Source of the DNA: a virus
Reading direction: 5' to 3' (one strand)
IMG/VR virus record: IMGVR_UViG_3300032087_000033
Span: 1 to 38,197 of that record
DNA: 38,197 nt
The first letter of the stretch is position 1, and each line of letters starts with the position of its first letter. The position numbers were made by a program, and so were the translations under genes. A model generated the notes under the pieces. That model ran no database searches, had not been told where the DNA came from, and saw nothing but the letters and a program-made list of their open reading frames with translations. Positions 12,791 to 21,169 of this stretch are shown one piece after another.

Positions 12791-13158
12791 TATTTCTTTT
12801 TTCTGTTCATCAACTTGTCAGAAACTCTGGATCCGAAACTGGCTGTAAAGACAATAATTACGAGATACCATACGCTGTCTGGCAAATCATTTATAATAGA
12901 AACCCACTCTCTAAAGTTTTCTCTAGTTGATGGAAACCAACCCGTAGTGAGCATCCCGATCAACCACAGCATTAAGATCTCATCCTTGTATGATTGATCC
13001 TGGCTTTTAATTCTAGTTATATCTACATCTTTAGCTGCCTCTATTTCAGCAGCTCTTATTGTTTTAACTTTCTCGGCACGATGTTTAAGATACTCGCTGC
13101 CTTTATTCATAACCATTTTAGTTATGGGATTATTAAATATTTTTAATAGATGGATCAT
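12790..13158 (-). CDS. Holin of the gene-transfer-agent 3TM type
   Basis: The product (122 aa from the ATG at 13158, overlapping the lysozyme TGA) has a charged N-terminal helix, then hydrophobic segments ILMLWLIGMLTTGWFP and LPDSVWYLVIIVFTASFG, ending with basic residues. The SVWYLVIIVFTASFGSRVSD end matches the 3TM holin family found in alphaproteobacterial phages and GTAs. Directly following a lysozyme, it likely forms the inner-membrane lesion that releases it. Confidence 0.75.
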   Translation of the reverse strand: MIHLLKIFNNPITKMVMNKGSEYLKHRAEKVKTIRAAEIEAAKDVDITRIKSQDQSYKDEILMLWLIGMLTTGWFPSTRENFREWVSIINDLPDSVWYLVIIVFTASFGSRVSDKLMNRKKK

Positions 13159-13592
13159 GCAGCACAACTCCTCATTATTCCAGCTAGCTCTTCACATCTT
13201 TTAGTAGTTTGTTTATGCCAGGCACTATCAATCATTTCATCTGCAGCCTTATTGTAATCTGCAGCTCTAATACCCTCCCACATCTTTTTAAATTTAGATA
13301 CTCGAGGCTTACCAAGTTGAAAGCACATCTCGCAAATCAATCCTCTAATTGTTGTAAATTTTTCGTTTGGATCTATATCTGCAAGCAGCTCATCAGCTGA
13401 GCTTAAAGCAATTTCAAAATCTTTATCAAACACAGCGTCAAGCTCTTCTTTAGAATACTCCACACCCTCAACAAAGTTATCGGTATCCAGTACCAGATGA
13501 CCATAACCAATTGTAGCAAAACCAAGGCTATCGGAATAGATAGAACGCCTAAACCCCTCGTGTTGTTTAATTCTTTCTTTAATATCTTCCAT
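13155..13592 (-). CDS. Endolysin, T4-type lysozyme (GH24)
   Basis: A muramidase that cuts peptidoglycan for host lysis. The T4-lysozyme catalytic triad is in place: Glu12 in HEGFR, Asp21 and Thr27 in YSDSLGFATIGYGH (E-x8-D-x5-T). The 145-aa length fits. It has no signal peptide, so export depends on the holin next to it. The C-terminal FKKMWEGIRAADYNKAADEM helix is also typical. Confidence 0.92.
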   Translation of the reverse strand: MEDIKERIKQHEGFRRSIYSDSLGFATIGYGHLVLDTDNFVEGVEYSKEELDAVFDKDFEIALSSADELLADIDPNEKFTTIRGLICEMCFQLGKPRVSKFKKMWEGIRAADYNKAADEMIDSAWHKQTTKRCEELAGIMRSCAA

Positions 13593-13598
13593 AAAATT

Positions 13599-13895
13599 CT
13601 ATATGTTCTTCGGGTCAAAATTAAGTATTTTAACACCTAATCTCTTTTGTTCAGCGGTTCTACCTCGTGCAATCTTCCAACCATTACTACGAAAGTTTTG
13701 TGTCTTGACATCATAAGTATTGATCTCCTTTGTCTTAGTGTTCAAAGTTAAAATATCTATGGGACCAGTACCGCCAACTGGTACAAACACAATCAAGTCT
13801 GGATCTTTAGCAAACTCTGCAGCTGCTAATAATTCGTTAGATAAACCTACAGCTCGGGTTTTTCTATTTCTGAAAGAAGTAGAAGATCGAGCCAA
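13599..13895 (-). CDS. Small PD-(D/E)XK nuclease-like protein
   Basis: The 98-aa product has Glu27 in LLAAAEFAK, Asp47 in GPIDILTL and Asp62-Val-Lys64 in TYDVKTQNF, the order of a PD-(D/E)XK core. The basic N-terminus (SFRNRKTR) suggests DNA contact. It could be a Holliday-junction-type or packaging-debranching nuclease as in other T7-like virions (gp3). Its 5' end overlaps the upstream gene by 32 bases. Confidence 0.65.
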   Translation of the reverse strand: MARSSTSFRNRKTRAVGLSNELLAAAEFAKDPDLIVFVPVGGTGPIDILTLNTKTKEINTYDVKTQNFRSNGWKIARGRTAEQKRLGVKILNFDPKNI

Positions 13896-14103
13896 TCAAG
13901 CCTCCAATTAAAATTATTATTGCGGCTGCTCCTTTTCCTCTATTCATATCTTCTTTCAAACTTTTAATATCTGATTTCATTTCGTCTATTGCTTTAAATA
14001 AAGTCTTCATTCTTTCAGCGCAGACTTTTTCATGGTAAGAAATTCTTATACCATTTGCGTCTTCAATATTAGACTTCGTAGATTTTTTTCTTTTAGATTT
14101 CAT
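13864..14103 (-). CDS. C-terminally anchored coiled-coil membrane protein
   Basis: The sequence has a basic head, a coiled-coil part (CAERMKTLFKAIDEMKSDIK then SLKEDMNRGK) and a C-terminal membrane helix (AAAIIILIGGLIGSIFYFF). The layout resembles XhlA-type or holin-accessory proteins. The ATG overlaps the preceding stop (11 bases). It lies in the lysis region. The function is inferred from shape. Confidence 0.6.
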   Translation of the reverse strand: MKSKRKKSTKSNIEDANGIRISYHEKVCAERMKTLFKAIDEMKSDIKSLKEDMNRGKGAAAIIILIGGLIGSIFYFFQK

Positions 14104-14308
14104 TTACTTTCTCCCAGGTACAAGAAAACTTTACAAACACCTCATATTTTTTAGTGTCTTCTTTACCTACTTCTATTTGTTTTTTGGATGCCTCTTCATA
14201 ACCACTCATTAGACAATCGTACATAGTGTTATAGTAAGAGAGAGGCTGTGGATTTAAACACATTGAATGTATGTTGCTGCATATAATCATAGTCAACAAC
14301 ACTTTCAT
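14093..14308 (-). CDS. 71-aa exported Cys-containing protein
   Basis: It begins with a signal-like MKVLLTMIICSNIHSMCLNP, then YYNTMYDCLMSGYEEASKKQ and a final FVKFSCTWEKVNE. Cys spacing suggests disulphides in the periplasm. I recall similar small proteins in marine phages (YNTMYDCLxxGYEES type) with unknown function. It is coupled with the following coiled-coil gene. Confidence 0.6.
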   Translation of the reverse strand: MKVLLTMIICSNIHSMCLNPQPLSYYNTMYDCLMSGYEEASKKQIEVGKEDTKKYEVFVKFSCTWEKVNEI

Positions 14309-14346
14309 AATTATTCAGATCCTGGTGTAATTTTTTTTCTAGGCAT
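14309..14346 (-). CDS. Possible 11-codon micro-ORF
   Basis: MPRKKITPGSE follows the 23-aa peptide gene with a TAATG overlap and ends just before the next gene. It may be only a translational bridge or the residue of an eroded gene. There is no independent support. Confidence 0.2.
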
Positions 14347-14417
14347 TATGTGTAGAAACCTTTAGTAGCATCAAAACCACCTGATATTATATTTGCTAAA
14401 TCTCTTGCTTTTGTCAT
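14346..14417 (-). pseudogene. Remnant of a tail-fibre-type N-terminal peptide
   Basis: The 23 codons begin MTKARDLANIISGGFDATKG, the start common to many marine phage fibre or structural proteins and close to the start of the 519-aa adhesin here (MTKARDIADF). The rest of such a protein is missing. It overlaps the halogenase stop (ATGA). It is either an eroded duplicate of a fibre gene, perhaps left by exchange that brought in the halogenase, or a short working peptide. Confidence 0.5.
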
Positions 14418-15976
14418 TTATTTATTTCCTTTTTTGTATATATATTTTTGTTTAAATAATCGTAAAGTGTTGGACAATAATTAACCAACTTTTTAAATTC
14501 ATTTTTTCTTTGTTCAAAATGTTCTGAAATTCCAGACCATTGTTTTTTCCAGTAATCAGTATTAGCTTGTAAATTAGCATACTGTATTGTTTCAAATGTA
14601 GTAGGAAACCAATTCATTCCAGTTGCAATACAAGGAAACCCACCTTTTACATGCCAATAATTTTCTTCCATCTTATTAATGTAAGCTAGTTGAAAATCAG
14701 ACTTATCTTCAATAAAATTTTCTTCTATGTTATAATTTCTTTTTTGAATATCTTTCCAATATTTTGTATCTGTTCTATTTGATAATGCGTAGTGCATTGA
14801 TACAAATTGAGCAAAACCTTTGAACATTCTTCTACAAGCTAGGTTGTAATGTTGTTTTGCAAATTCATTAACTATTTCTTTTTTTAAAATAGGTATTAAA
14901 TTTTGTATAAAATGATGAATTGTTAATAGACCATTACTTTCTAAAGGCTCTATAAACCCTGCTGATAAACCAACAGCACATACATTTTTAACCCATAGTC
15001 TTTTATGTATGCCAATTCTCATTTTTAACTTTTTAAATTCTAAATCTTCTGTTCCTAAATGACTTTGGAATTGTTTAAGAGCATCATCATCAGAAATATA
15101 TTTATCTGAATAAACATAACCTGTACCCATTCTTGACCACAGAGGAATATTCCAAATCCAACCATTTTCTACAGCTTTACAATTTGTATAACCTACTAAT
15201 TCTTTTTGTTTATCTTTATAAGGCTGTTTTGTTGCCCAAGCTGAATTGTTAGGTAATATATCTTCGTAACTTTCAAATGGTTCTTTTAATGTTTTATCTA
15301 ATAGTAAAGATTTAAAACCAGTACAATCTATATATAAATCTCCTTTTACAGAATTTTTAGTATCTAAATCTAATTGCTTTATACTGCCATCTTCGTTTTT
15401 TTGAATATTAACAATATTTTCTACAAGTATTCTTCCACCTAATTGTCTGAATTTTTCTTTTAATAAAATTCCAAATTTAGTAGCATCAAAATGATAAGCT
15501 ACATCTTGTGTAAAATTCCAAGTAGGAAACACATTATTTTTTTCACAAACTTTATTTTGATTAATTAATTCCATTTGTGGAAACATACAATCTGCAAAAT
15601 CAGTATTAGGTGTTTCTGGATTTAAAAACTTTTTATAATACCAATAATTATAATTATGTATTTTTCCATCATAATAAGGTTCTCCAAAAGGATAATGAAA
15701 ACTACCACTATTTTTATCTAACCAATTTTCAAATCTAATACTTAATTTATAAGAAGCATCACACTTCTTCATAAAATCTTTATCTTGAATATTTAAAAAT
15801 TGTAAAAAATTATTAATAGAGCTTAATGTGCTTTCTCCAACACCTACAGTTGGAATATCTCTACCTTCTAAAATTCTTATATCTTTTTCTGGGAATGTTT
15901 TTTTTAAAACACAAGCTACTGATGCTCCTGCTGTACCACCACCAACAATCCAAATACTATTTATTTTTGAGACCAT
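14414..15976 (-). CDS. Flavin-dependent tryptophan halogenase (auxiliary metabolic gene)
   Basis: This family uses FADH2, oxygen and chloride or bromide to halogenate tryptophan or other aromatic substrates. Visible hallmarks are the GGGTAG FAD-binding loop (residues 12-17), the halogenase motif WIWNIP (273-278), Lys77 in CDASYKLSI and Glu346 in FIEPLESNGL, which match the PrnA catalytic Lys79 and Glu346. The 520-aa length is normal and the gene is intact. The ATG at 15976 is chosen over 15997 because it gives the smaller overlap with the upstream gene. It is transcribed with the fibre genes, so expression is probably late. The substrate is unknown. Confidence 0.88.
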   Translation of the reverse strand: MVSKINSIWIVGGGTAGASVACVLKKTFPEKDIRILEGRDIPTVGVGESTLSSINNFLQFLNIQDKDFMKKCDASYKLSIRFENWLDKNSGSFHYPFGEPYYDGKIHNYNYWYYKKFLNPETPNTDFADCMFPQMELINQNKVCEKNNVFPTWNFTQDVAYHFDATKFGILLKEKFRQLGGRILVENIVNIQKNEDGSIKQLDLDTKNSVKGDLYIDCTGFKSLLLDKTLKEPFESYEDILPNNSAWATKQPYKDKQKELVGYTNCKAVENGWIWNIPLWSRMGTGYVYSDKYISDDDALKQFQSHLGTEDLEFKKLKMRIGIHKRLWVKNVCAVGLSAGFIEPLESNGLLTIHHFIQNLIPILKKEIVNEFAKQHYNLACRRMFKGFAQFVSMHYALSNRTDTKYWKDIQKRNYNIEENFIEDKSDFQLAYINKMEENYWHVKGGFPCIATGMNWFPTTFETIQYANLQANTDYWKKQWSGISEHFEQRKNEFKKLVNYCPTLYDYLNKNIYTKKEINK

Positions 15977-16317
15977 GTTTGATTTTCTTCGTTCCAAACA
16001 TAGGGGTTATTAATATTGTTAGGTTCTGGATTTGCAGTTGGTGCTTCCCATTTTCCTGTTGCATTATTAAATGTCCAAGATGGATAAGGTTTTATACTAA
16101 CAAAAACATTGTTAACATCATCCCATGTTCCACCTACTTCTGCATTTCCAATACTATTTTCTGTTACTGGTGTCCATAAAGACCACCCAGTTAAATTTTC
16201 TAAAAATTCTACACCTATTGTATTATTAAAATTTCCATCTGCATCTTGGCAATCTGTTATTGCCACTTCAAGAATATTTAAAATTTTCCCATTTATTCCT
16301 AATTTACAATATCTCAT
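15961..16317 (-). CDS. 118-aa tail-fibre-associated protein
   Basis: The protein has VEFLENLTGWSLWTPVTENS, then GGTWDDVNNVFVSIKPYPSW followed by TFNNATGKWEAPTANPEP. The KPYPSW...W.xP pattern is frequent in proteins encoded near cyanophage tail fibres. It overlaps the halogenase start by 16 bases. A structural or fibre-chaperone role is likely, by context. Confidence 0.6.
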   Translation of the reverse strand: MRYCKLGINGKILNILEVAITDCQDADGNFNNTIGVEFLENLTGWSLWTPVTENSIGNAEVGGTWDDVNNVFVSIKPYPSWTFNNATGKWEAPTANPEPNNINNPYVWNEENQTWSQK

Positions 16318-16324
16318 AATTATC

Positions 16325-17884
16325 CTATTGAAACTTATACCTTACTATAACTACACCTTGTGATGAGTTACCACTTGTTGATTGTCCAGAAATTGTACTT
16401 CCTTGATTTCCACCACCACCAGAACCATAATTAGTTGCAACATTACATCCACCATCTGTAAGAGATTGTGCAGAACCACCTACATTACTTGAGCCACCTG
16501 CTCCACTTGCGTTGTTGTGTGCGTGACCACCACCACCTGCTGAGTAAATTCTTGATGAGCCATGAATATCATTTGATGAGCCATTTCCACCTGCTCCTGC
16601 AGACGAAGTTGAACCATTACCACCAGATGAACTTGCACCTCCTCCACCACCAGAACCATAATTAGGTTGACCAGTTTGACCATTTCCACCACTGTTACCT
16701 TGTGATGGATTTGTTGATGGGGTATTTCCAGATGCCCCAGAATATGAATTAGGATAAGATGAACCTCCACCTCCAGAACCCCCTGCAGTTCCATTGCTAT
16801 CAGTTCCACCTACTCCACCACCTGCTGATGAAATTCCAAAAGCAGAACTTGAACTACCATTAGATTGAAAACCTGCTTTTGCACCTACTTGTATTGAATA
16901 AGATTGTGCTGTAACTGTCATGTCGTAAGCAGAGTTATGTCTATAACCACCTGCTCCACCACCACCTCCATGAGTACCCCCTCCACCTGCACCTGCTCCT
17001 ACAACTAAATATTCTACTTTATTTCCGTAAGTGCTATTTTGTCCAAGTTCAGATACTACAAAATTTGATGATGAGGTAAAAGTATGTACTTTATAATCAC
17101 CATCAGTTGTTATTGTTCCACCTGTTGCAGTTAAATATTGTGGTAAAGTTATTGTAATTGAAAATTCTCTTGTTGTTACATTTAATCCATCTGTAGCTGA
17201 AACTGTAAAAGTTGATGTTCCTGTTGATGAAGGAGATGTTCCTGCAAAAGTTCCATTAGAATTTAAAGTCATACCAGAAGGTAAAGACCCTGCTGAAATT
17301 GTATGGGTAACTGTTTGACCATCTGCATCAGTTGCTACTGCTGAAGATAATCCTGAAAAATCTGTTACACCTTGTTGTAAGCTACCCAATGAACCTGCAC
17401 TTGTTGCGAATACTGGTGATGCTCCTGCATCTAAAGCATCTGCTAATATTCCAGACAAACCAGATGGATTTATAACTTTAATATCCCAATCTTCTTCTGC
17501 AACTGTTAAAGAGGGTGTTACAAAAGTTAATGTTGTTTCATTTGTAACACTAACAGATGTACCTGCTAATTCTGTTCCTGATGTACCAATTATTTTTACT
17601 TGTGTTGTTCCTGTTGTTGAAAACCCTGTTCCTGTAACAGTAATAGTAACTCCAGAAGCACTTGCTGTTGTAGGATTTATAGAAGTTACAGTTGGTGGAC
17701 TATCGATACTTTTAAATGCTGTTCCAGTATAATATTCTGCTAATCCAGTTGTAGTATTAAATCTTAATTGACCTGTAGTAGAGCCACGCTGAGCTGTAGT
17801 ACCAGACGCAACCTTAGTTCCCTCTGTACCAGTATCAGTTATGTTCTCAAATTTAAAGTCAGCAATGTCCCTAGCTTTAGTCAT
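16325..17884 (-). CDS. Putative receptor-binding adhesin with IPT/TIG, Ig-like and glycine-rich regions
   Basis: Order over 519 aa: MTKARDIADF anchor segment; a short LRFNTTTGLAEYYTGTAFKS repeat-type motif; an IPT/TIG-like domain (about 65-150, PPTVTSINPTTASASGVTIT); a putative Ig/cadherin-like domain (about 160-245); then a long Gly/Ser-rich part (about 290-510) ending VVIVRYKFQ. Gly-rich modules of this kind form trimeric tips of fibres. A strong AGGAGG site precedes the ATG. Likely role: recognition of the host surface. Confidence 0.75.
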   Translation of the reverse strand: MTKARDIADFKFENITDTGTEGTKVASGTTAQRGSTTGQLRFNTTTGLAEYYTGTAFKSIDSPPTVTSINPTTASASGVTITVTGTGFSTTGTTQVKIIGTSGTELAGTSVSVTNETTLTFVTPSLTVAEEDWDIKVINPSGLSGILADALDAGASPVFATSAGSLGSLQQGVTDFSGLSSAVATDADGQTVTHTISAGSLPSGMTLNSNGTFAGTSPSSTGTSTFTVSATDGLNVTTREFSITITLPQYLTATGGTITTDGDYKVHTFTSSSNFVVSELGQNSTYGNKVEYLVVGAGAGGGGTHGGGGGAGGYRHNSAYDMTVTAQSYSIQVGAKAGFQSNGSSSSAFGISSAGGGVGGTDSNGTAGGSGGGGSSYPNSYSGASGNTPSTNPSQGNSGGNGQTGQPNYGSGGGGGASSSGGNGSTSSAGAGGNGSSNDIHGSSRIYSAGGGGHAHNNASGAGGSSNVGGSAQSLTDGGCNVATNYGSGGGGNQGSTISGQSTSGNSSQGVVIVRYKFQ

Positions 17885-17923
17885 AAGACTAAACCTCCTA
17901 TATTAGTTTTTAAAATTATTTTA

Positions 17924-18148
17924 TTAAAGAACGATTGTATTCGCCTCATCCTCAGTTAATGGCTCTCCAGCAATTAACTTTGCTTTAGCACTAGCTTTTA
18001 AAGTATCTTTTTCAGCTTTAGCTGTTTCTTCTGCTTGTTTTTCAGCTTCTAATTCAGCTTGTCTGTCATTGTATGCTTGTAATTCAGTTTCATCTAAATC
18101 AACAAGTGTTTGAACATTGTTTGCTTCTATAATTAATCTTTTAGTCAT
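17924..18148 (-). CDS. 74-aa acidic coiled-coil protein in the fibre cluster
   Basis: The ATG at 18148 is chosen: it overlaps the preceding TAA (TAATG) and has AAAGGA upstream, unlike a start at 18187. The product (MTKRLIIEANNVQTLVDLDE, then Glu/Ala/Lys-rich helices) resembles small marine phage proteins lying between fibre genes. It could be a chaperone for fibre assembly. The function is not shown. Confidence 0.6.
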   Translation of the reverse strand: MTKRLIIEANNVQTLVDLDETELQAYNDRQAELEAEKQAEETAKAEKDTLKASAKAKLIAGEPLTEDEANTIVL

Positions 18149-18993
18149 TATCCTTTTCTCCCATAAAGTTTGTATGCACCTTGACAAGTAGCAGGAAATG
18201 TTAATCTATAACCACTTCCACTTGATGAAACATTTCCATGAAATACTTGATGAAACTCAAAAATTGCTCTGTAAGTTGCATCTTGGTTTGGTCTATTATA
18301 ATGGATAATGTGATTTTTATTTACTGCTCTATTCATTCCATTACTTTCAATTTTAAGTAATGCTCTCATATTTCTAAAACCATCTGTCATAAAAACACAG
18401 CTATTACTATTATCTCTTTGATGACCATAAACTGTTGTAGATGATGAGTTCATTCTAATACCATTAGAAGAAACTGCTGAAGAAGTAGAACCATTACTCA
18501 ATGGAAGAAACTCTCCACTTCCTGCTTGAGTACCACTATTATTTTCTACTTCAATCATATTAACAAATGAGTGATATGTTGAACCATCAAAAAGAGATGA
18601 TGCAAAATCTACACTAGCACTTCCAGAAAAAGTTCCACTTGCAACTTTTACAAAGTCAGATGATACTGTTCCCCAACTAGGATTAGCACCAGCTCCACCA
18701 GTTTGCAAAACTTGACCAGAAGTTCCAGCTGCTAGTCTTTGCAGACCAGAGCCATCACGATATAAAATATCTCCCTGGGTAGTAATAGTTGTTCCTACAT
18801 CTGTTCCATCAGTACCAGCTTGAGCTAATACATTCCAATAAGTCGTGTTAGTGACAGCATTACCAGTTGATGCAAGGATACAGATATAGCTTGTTCCCCC
18901 GCTTGAAACAACATCGTCTGGAGTATATGCGGTTGCGTTATTATACGCTCCACGCCATACCATTTTAATTTTGCCTAAATCTACTGTAGCCAT
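18148..18993 (-). CDS. Tail fibre protein
   Basis: The 281-aa product opens with a fibre-type module (MVWRGAYNNATAYTPDDVVS, YICILASTGNAVTNTTYWNV), then GTSGQVLQTGGAGANPSWGT and a beta-rich C-terminal domain (about 120-281) ending YGRKG. The WRGAY...YTPDDVV module is common in phage fibres and the end is probably the ligand-binding tip. An AGGA lies before the ATG at 18993. Confidence 0.75.
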   Translation of the reverse strand: MATVDLGKIKMVWRGAYNNATAYTPDDVVSSGGTSYICILASTGNAVTNTTYWNVLAQAGTDGTDVGTTITTQGDILYRDGSGLQRLAAGTSGQVLQTGGAGANPSWGTVSSDFVKVASGTFSGSASVDFASSLFDGSTYHSFVNMIEVENNSGTQAGSGEFLPLSNGSTSSAVSSNGIRMNSSSTTVYGHQRDNSNSCVFMTDGFRNMRALLKIESNGMNRAVNKNHIIHYNRPNQDATYRAIFEFHQVFHGNVSSSGSGYRLTFPATCQGAYKLYGRKG

Positions 18994-19048
18994 GATAATC
19001 CTATAAGTTATTTGTTTAATTATTTATAGAAAACTTATTGTGAACAAA

Positions 19049-21073
19049 TTAAACTGTTGCAATAAGGTTTCCATCTGAGTTGATGCTAAAAGTAAAACCA
19101 GTAGCAGCAAAAATTACATCATCTGCTGCAGCATAATCGGCATTGCTAATATTATCAGCTCCTCCATTTGTTGTTATTATATTCAAATTATTATTAACTG
19201 TTTTAAATACATATACCTCAGCTGAGCTAGCATTTGCGTATGAGAGAGCTGTTCCAGCTCCATTAACAACTAACGCTTGACCAGCCGATCCAATCGATGC
19301 TGGAGTATCTGTTAAATCATTTATTGATATGTTGGCTAATTGAAAAGTACCATAAGCCACTATCATAAGAATATCATTAACAGCTGCTGGAGATGCTAGT
19401 ACAACGCTATTTCCCGATGTTGCAGTAAAATCTGCATTCGCTAGCTTAACCCCGTTCAAATATATATCACAGAACCCGCTATCATAAGCAAGAACGGCTG
19501 AATTATTATCTGCTCCAGAGAAAGTAGTTTGACCAGCTGTAGCTGTGTATTCAAATCTAGCTGCAGTTCCATTAACTGTAGAACCAGCTGCCGCCCATCC
19601 ACTAGATTTATAAACTTTTAATTCATTGGCTGTTGTATCAAAATATAGATCTCCAGTATTTAATGATGTTGTTGGAGCTGATGCTGATATTCTATAAACA
19701 TCTGCAAAGTTTTGCACCGATGATAAATTGCTAGATACATTAGACACCGCTGCATGAGCTGATGCTAAGTTTCCTAAATCAGATATTGCAGCAAGTGTAT
19801 TAATATTTCCGCTGTTTGAGTTGACAGCATTAATGTTAGCTGAATTTGAGTTGACCGCAGATACTGCAGCCTGGATCGAATTAACTCCAGAAATATCAGT
19901 ACGAATATTATTAAGATTTGTAATCTCGCTGCTTAAACCAGAGAGATTTGTAATTTCAGTATTTAAACCAGCAACTGTTGAAATATTGTTTGTTGGAGAT
20001 ATTTGAGCTGCAACTGTATTTACATTAGCTTGATCCGCTGTTGTAAGTTGGATTTGTCTCCAGGTAGTATTACCTAGATCATAAACTTTCATTACATTGT
20101 TAGTCGTATCAAAATATAATGCTCCGTCTGTAAGAGCTGCTCCATCATTATCTAAAGTTGGATCTGATGCTTTAGCTCCTAAAAATCTATCATCAAAATT
20201 ATCTAATGCTGCCTCCGCTGCAGCTTGAGCTGTTTGAGCTGCTGTTCTTGCAGTTTCGGCTGCTGTCTGAGCTGTTTCGGATGCTGTTTTCGCAGTTTCA
20301 GCATCGTTCTTATGAGATAAGGCTGTTGCCGCAGATGATGCTGCATTAGTCTCAGAAGTTGCTGCATTTGTTTCAGAAGTAGCCGCAGCTGCAGCTGATG
20401 AAGTAGCAGATGCTGCATCTACTAATAAATCCCATTTTGCGCTGTCAGCATTTGTAGTTAATGGCTGAGTACCAGATGAAGTGTGACCCGTATTAGCTAA
20501 AAAAATATTATTTGTACTTGTGTCTTTAACTATATCTCTAGCAGCATAAGAAGTTGCTGCAGACCAATTTCCCTTAAATGTCCCCAGCTCTTGTGAAACT
20601 ACTAATTCCCCGTTGCTATCAAATCCTAAAATTTTTCCAGCTCTTTCTGCAGATCCAACAATAAACTCAGTTGAGTTCATCGTATTAGTTCTTGATAATT
20701 TAATAGATCTATCTACTTCTTCTTGCAGCTCTTGCTGCTGTAAAGTTAATTTATCGAGAGCTGCCTCATGTGTTTCAGCTGGAAATGGATCATTTGATAT
20801 GTAATCTGTTTCTTGAGTTAAGTTAGTATTTCTTAATAAGACTACAGTTATTCCAGTTCCAGGAGCTGTCACAAAATTTACTTGTCCACCAGATGCTCCG
20901 TTATCTACAATAGAATAATGAGTTGTTAAAGTTTGTACTGTTTCAGTTCCGTCAGCAGCTCTTAGGATTACTTGCAGCTCTGCTGAGCTATGGATTGGAA
21001 AAGTAAAAGCAAAACTTGTTGTGCTATTATCTCCATTATAGGAATTTTTTACCGATAAACTCGATACTGTCAT
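19049..21073 (-). CDS. Main tail fibre with T7 gp17-type N-terminus
   Basis: The first 130 residues are the T7 gp17 anchor domain (VKNSYNGDNSTTSFAFTFPI, HYSIVDNGASGGQVNF, FPAETHEAALDKLTLQQQEL), which attaches the fibre to the tail. A long Ala/Thr/Ser/Glu coiled-coil repeat follows (about 215-290: SETNAATSETNAASS, TAAETARTAAQTAQ), then Asn/Ile repeats (INNLxxI-like) and two copies of a DGALYFDTTNN/TGDLYFDTTAN module. The 674-aa length is near gp17. A 96-base gap upstream may hold a promoter. Confidence 0.88.
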   Translation of the reverse strand: MTVSSLSVKNSYNGDNSTTSFAFTFPIHSSAELQVILRAADGTETVQTLTTHYSIVDNGASGGQVNFVTAPGTGITVVLLRNTNLTQETDYISNDPFPAETHEAALDKLTLQQQELQEEVDRSIKLSRTNTMNSTEFIVGSAERAGKILGFDSNGELVVSQELGTFKGNWSAATSYAARDIVKDTSTNNIFLANTGHTSSGTQPLTTNADSAKWDLLVDAASATSSAAAAATSETNAATSETNAASSAATALSHKNDAETAKTASETAQTAAETARTAAQTAQAAAEAALDNFDDRFLGAKASDPTLDNDGAALTDGALYFDTTNNVMKVYDLGNTTWRQIQLTTADQANVNTVAAQISPTNNISTVAGLNTEITNLSGLSSEITNLNNIRTDISGVNSIQAAVSAVNSNSANINAVNSNSGNINTLAAISDLGNLASAHAAVSNVSSNLSSVQNFADVYRISASAPTTSLNTGDLYFDTTANELKVYKSSGWAAAGSTVNGTAARFEYTATAGQTTFSGADNNSAVLAYDSGFCDIYLNGVKLANADFTATSGNSVVLASPAAVNDILMIVAYGTFQLANISINDLTDTPASIGSAGQALVVNGAGTALSYANASSAEVYVFKTVNNNLNIITTNGGADNISNADYAAADDVIFAATGFTFSINSDGNLIATV
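20200..20420 (-). repeat. Coding repeats of the fibre coiled coil
   Basis: Degenerate short repeats encode a run of Ala, Thr, Glu and Gln (units such as TAAETAR and SETNAA) in the fibre shaft. Such repeats can change length by slippage or recombination, altering fibre length. Confidence 0.55.
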
Positions 21074-21169
21074 AATTTACCTTTTATTGTTTTGGGAAAA
21101 ATTTTTGTAGGCGTTATAATCCTACTATATTTTTCGTATTAGATTAATTTGTCAATTCTGTCTATAGAA
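21074..21169 (-). promoter_or_regulatory. Possible promoter region before the fibre gene
   Basis: The leftward strand has TTGACA (21155-21150), then TATAGT 20 bases on (21129-21124), a poor spacing. It also contains TAATACGA followed by TATAG (21141-21125), one base shorter than a T7 RNA polymerase promoter core. An AAAGG site precedes the fibre ATG. Confidence 0.35.

Noticed and set aside
13599-13911. Open rightward frame at 13720-13911 opposite the small nuclease gene
   Set aside because: It is antisense to two well-packed genes, has no ribosome site and shows no family features.
16468-16809. Long open frames in both strands across the Gly-rich adhesin (His/Leu-rich and Glu/Val-rich products)
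   Set aside because: They are out-of-frame readings of the repetitive GGT/ACC sequence, with no ribosome site and implausible composition.
20200-20420. Possible CRISPR-like or diversity-generating repeat
   Set aside because: The units are degenerate coding repeats of the fibre coiled coil with no spacers. There is no reverse transcriptase or Cas gene in the window.
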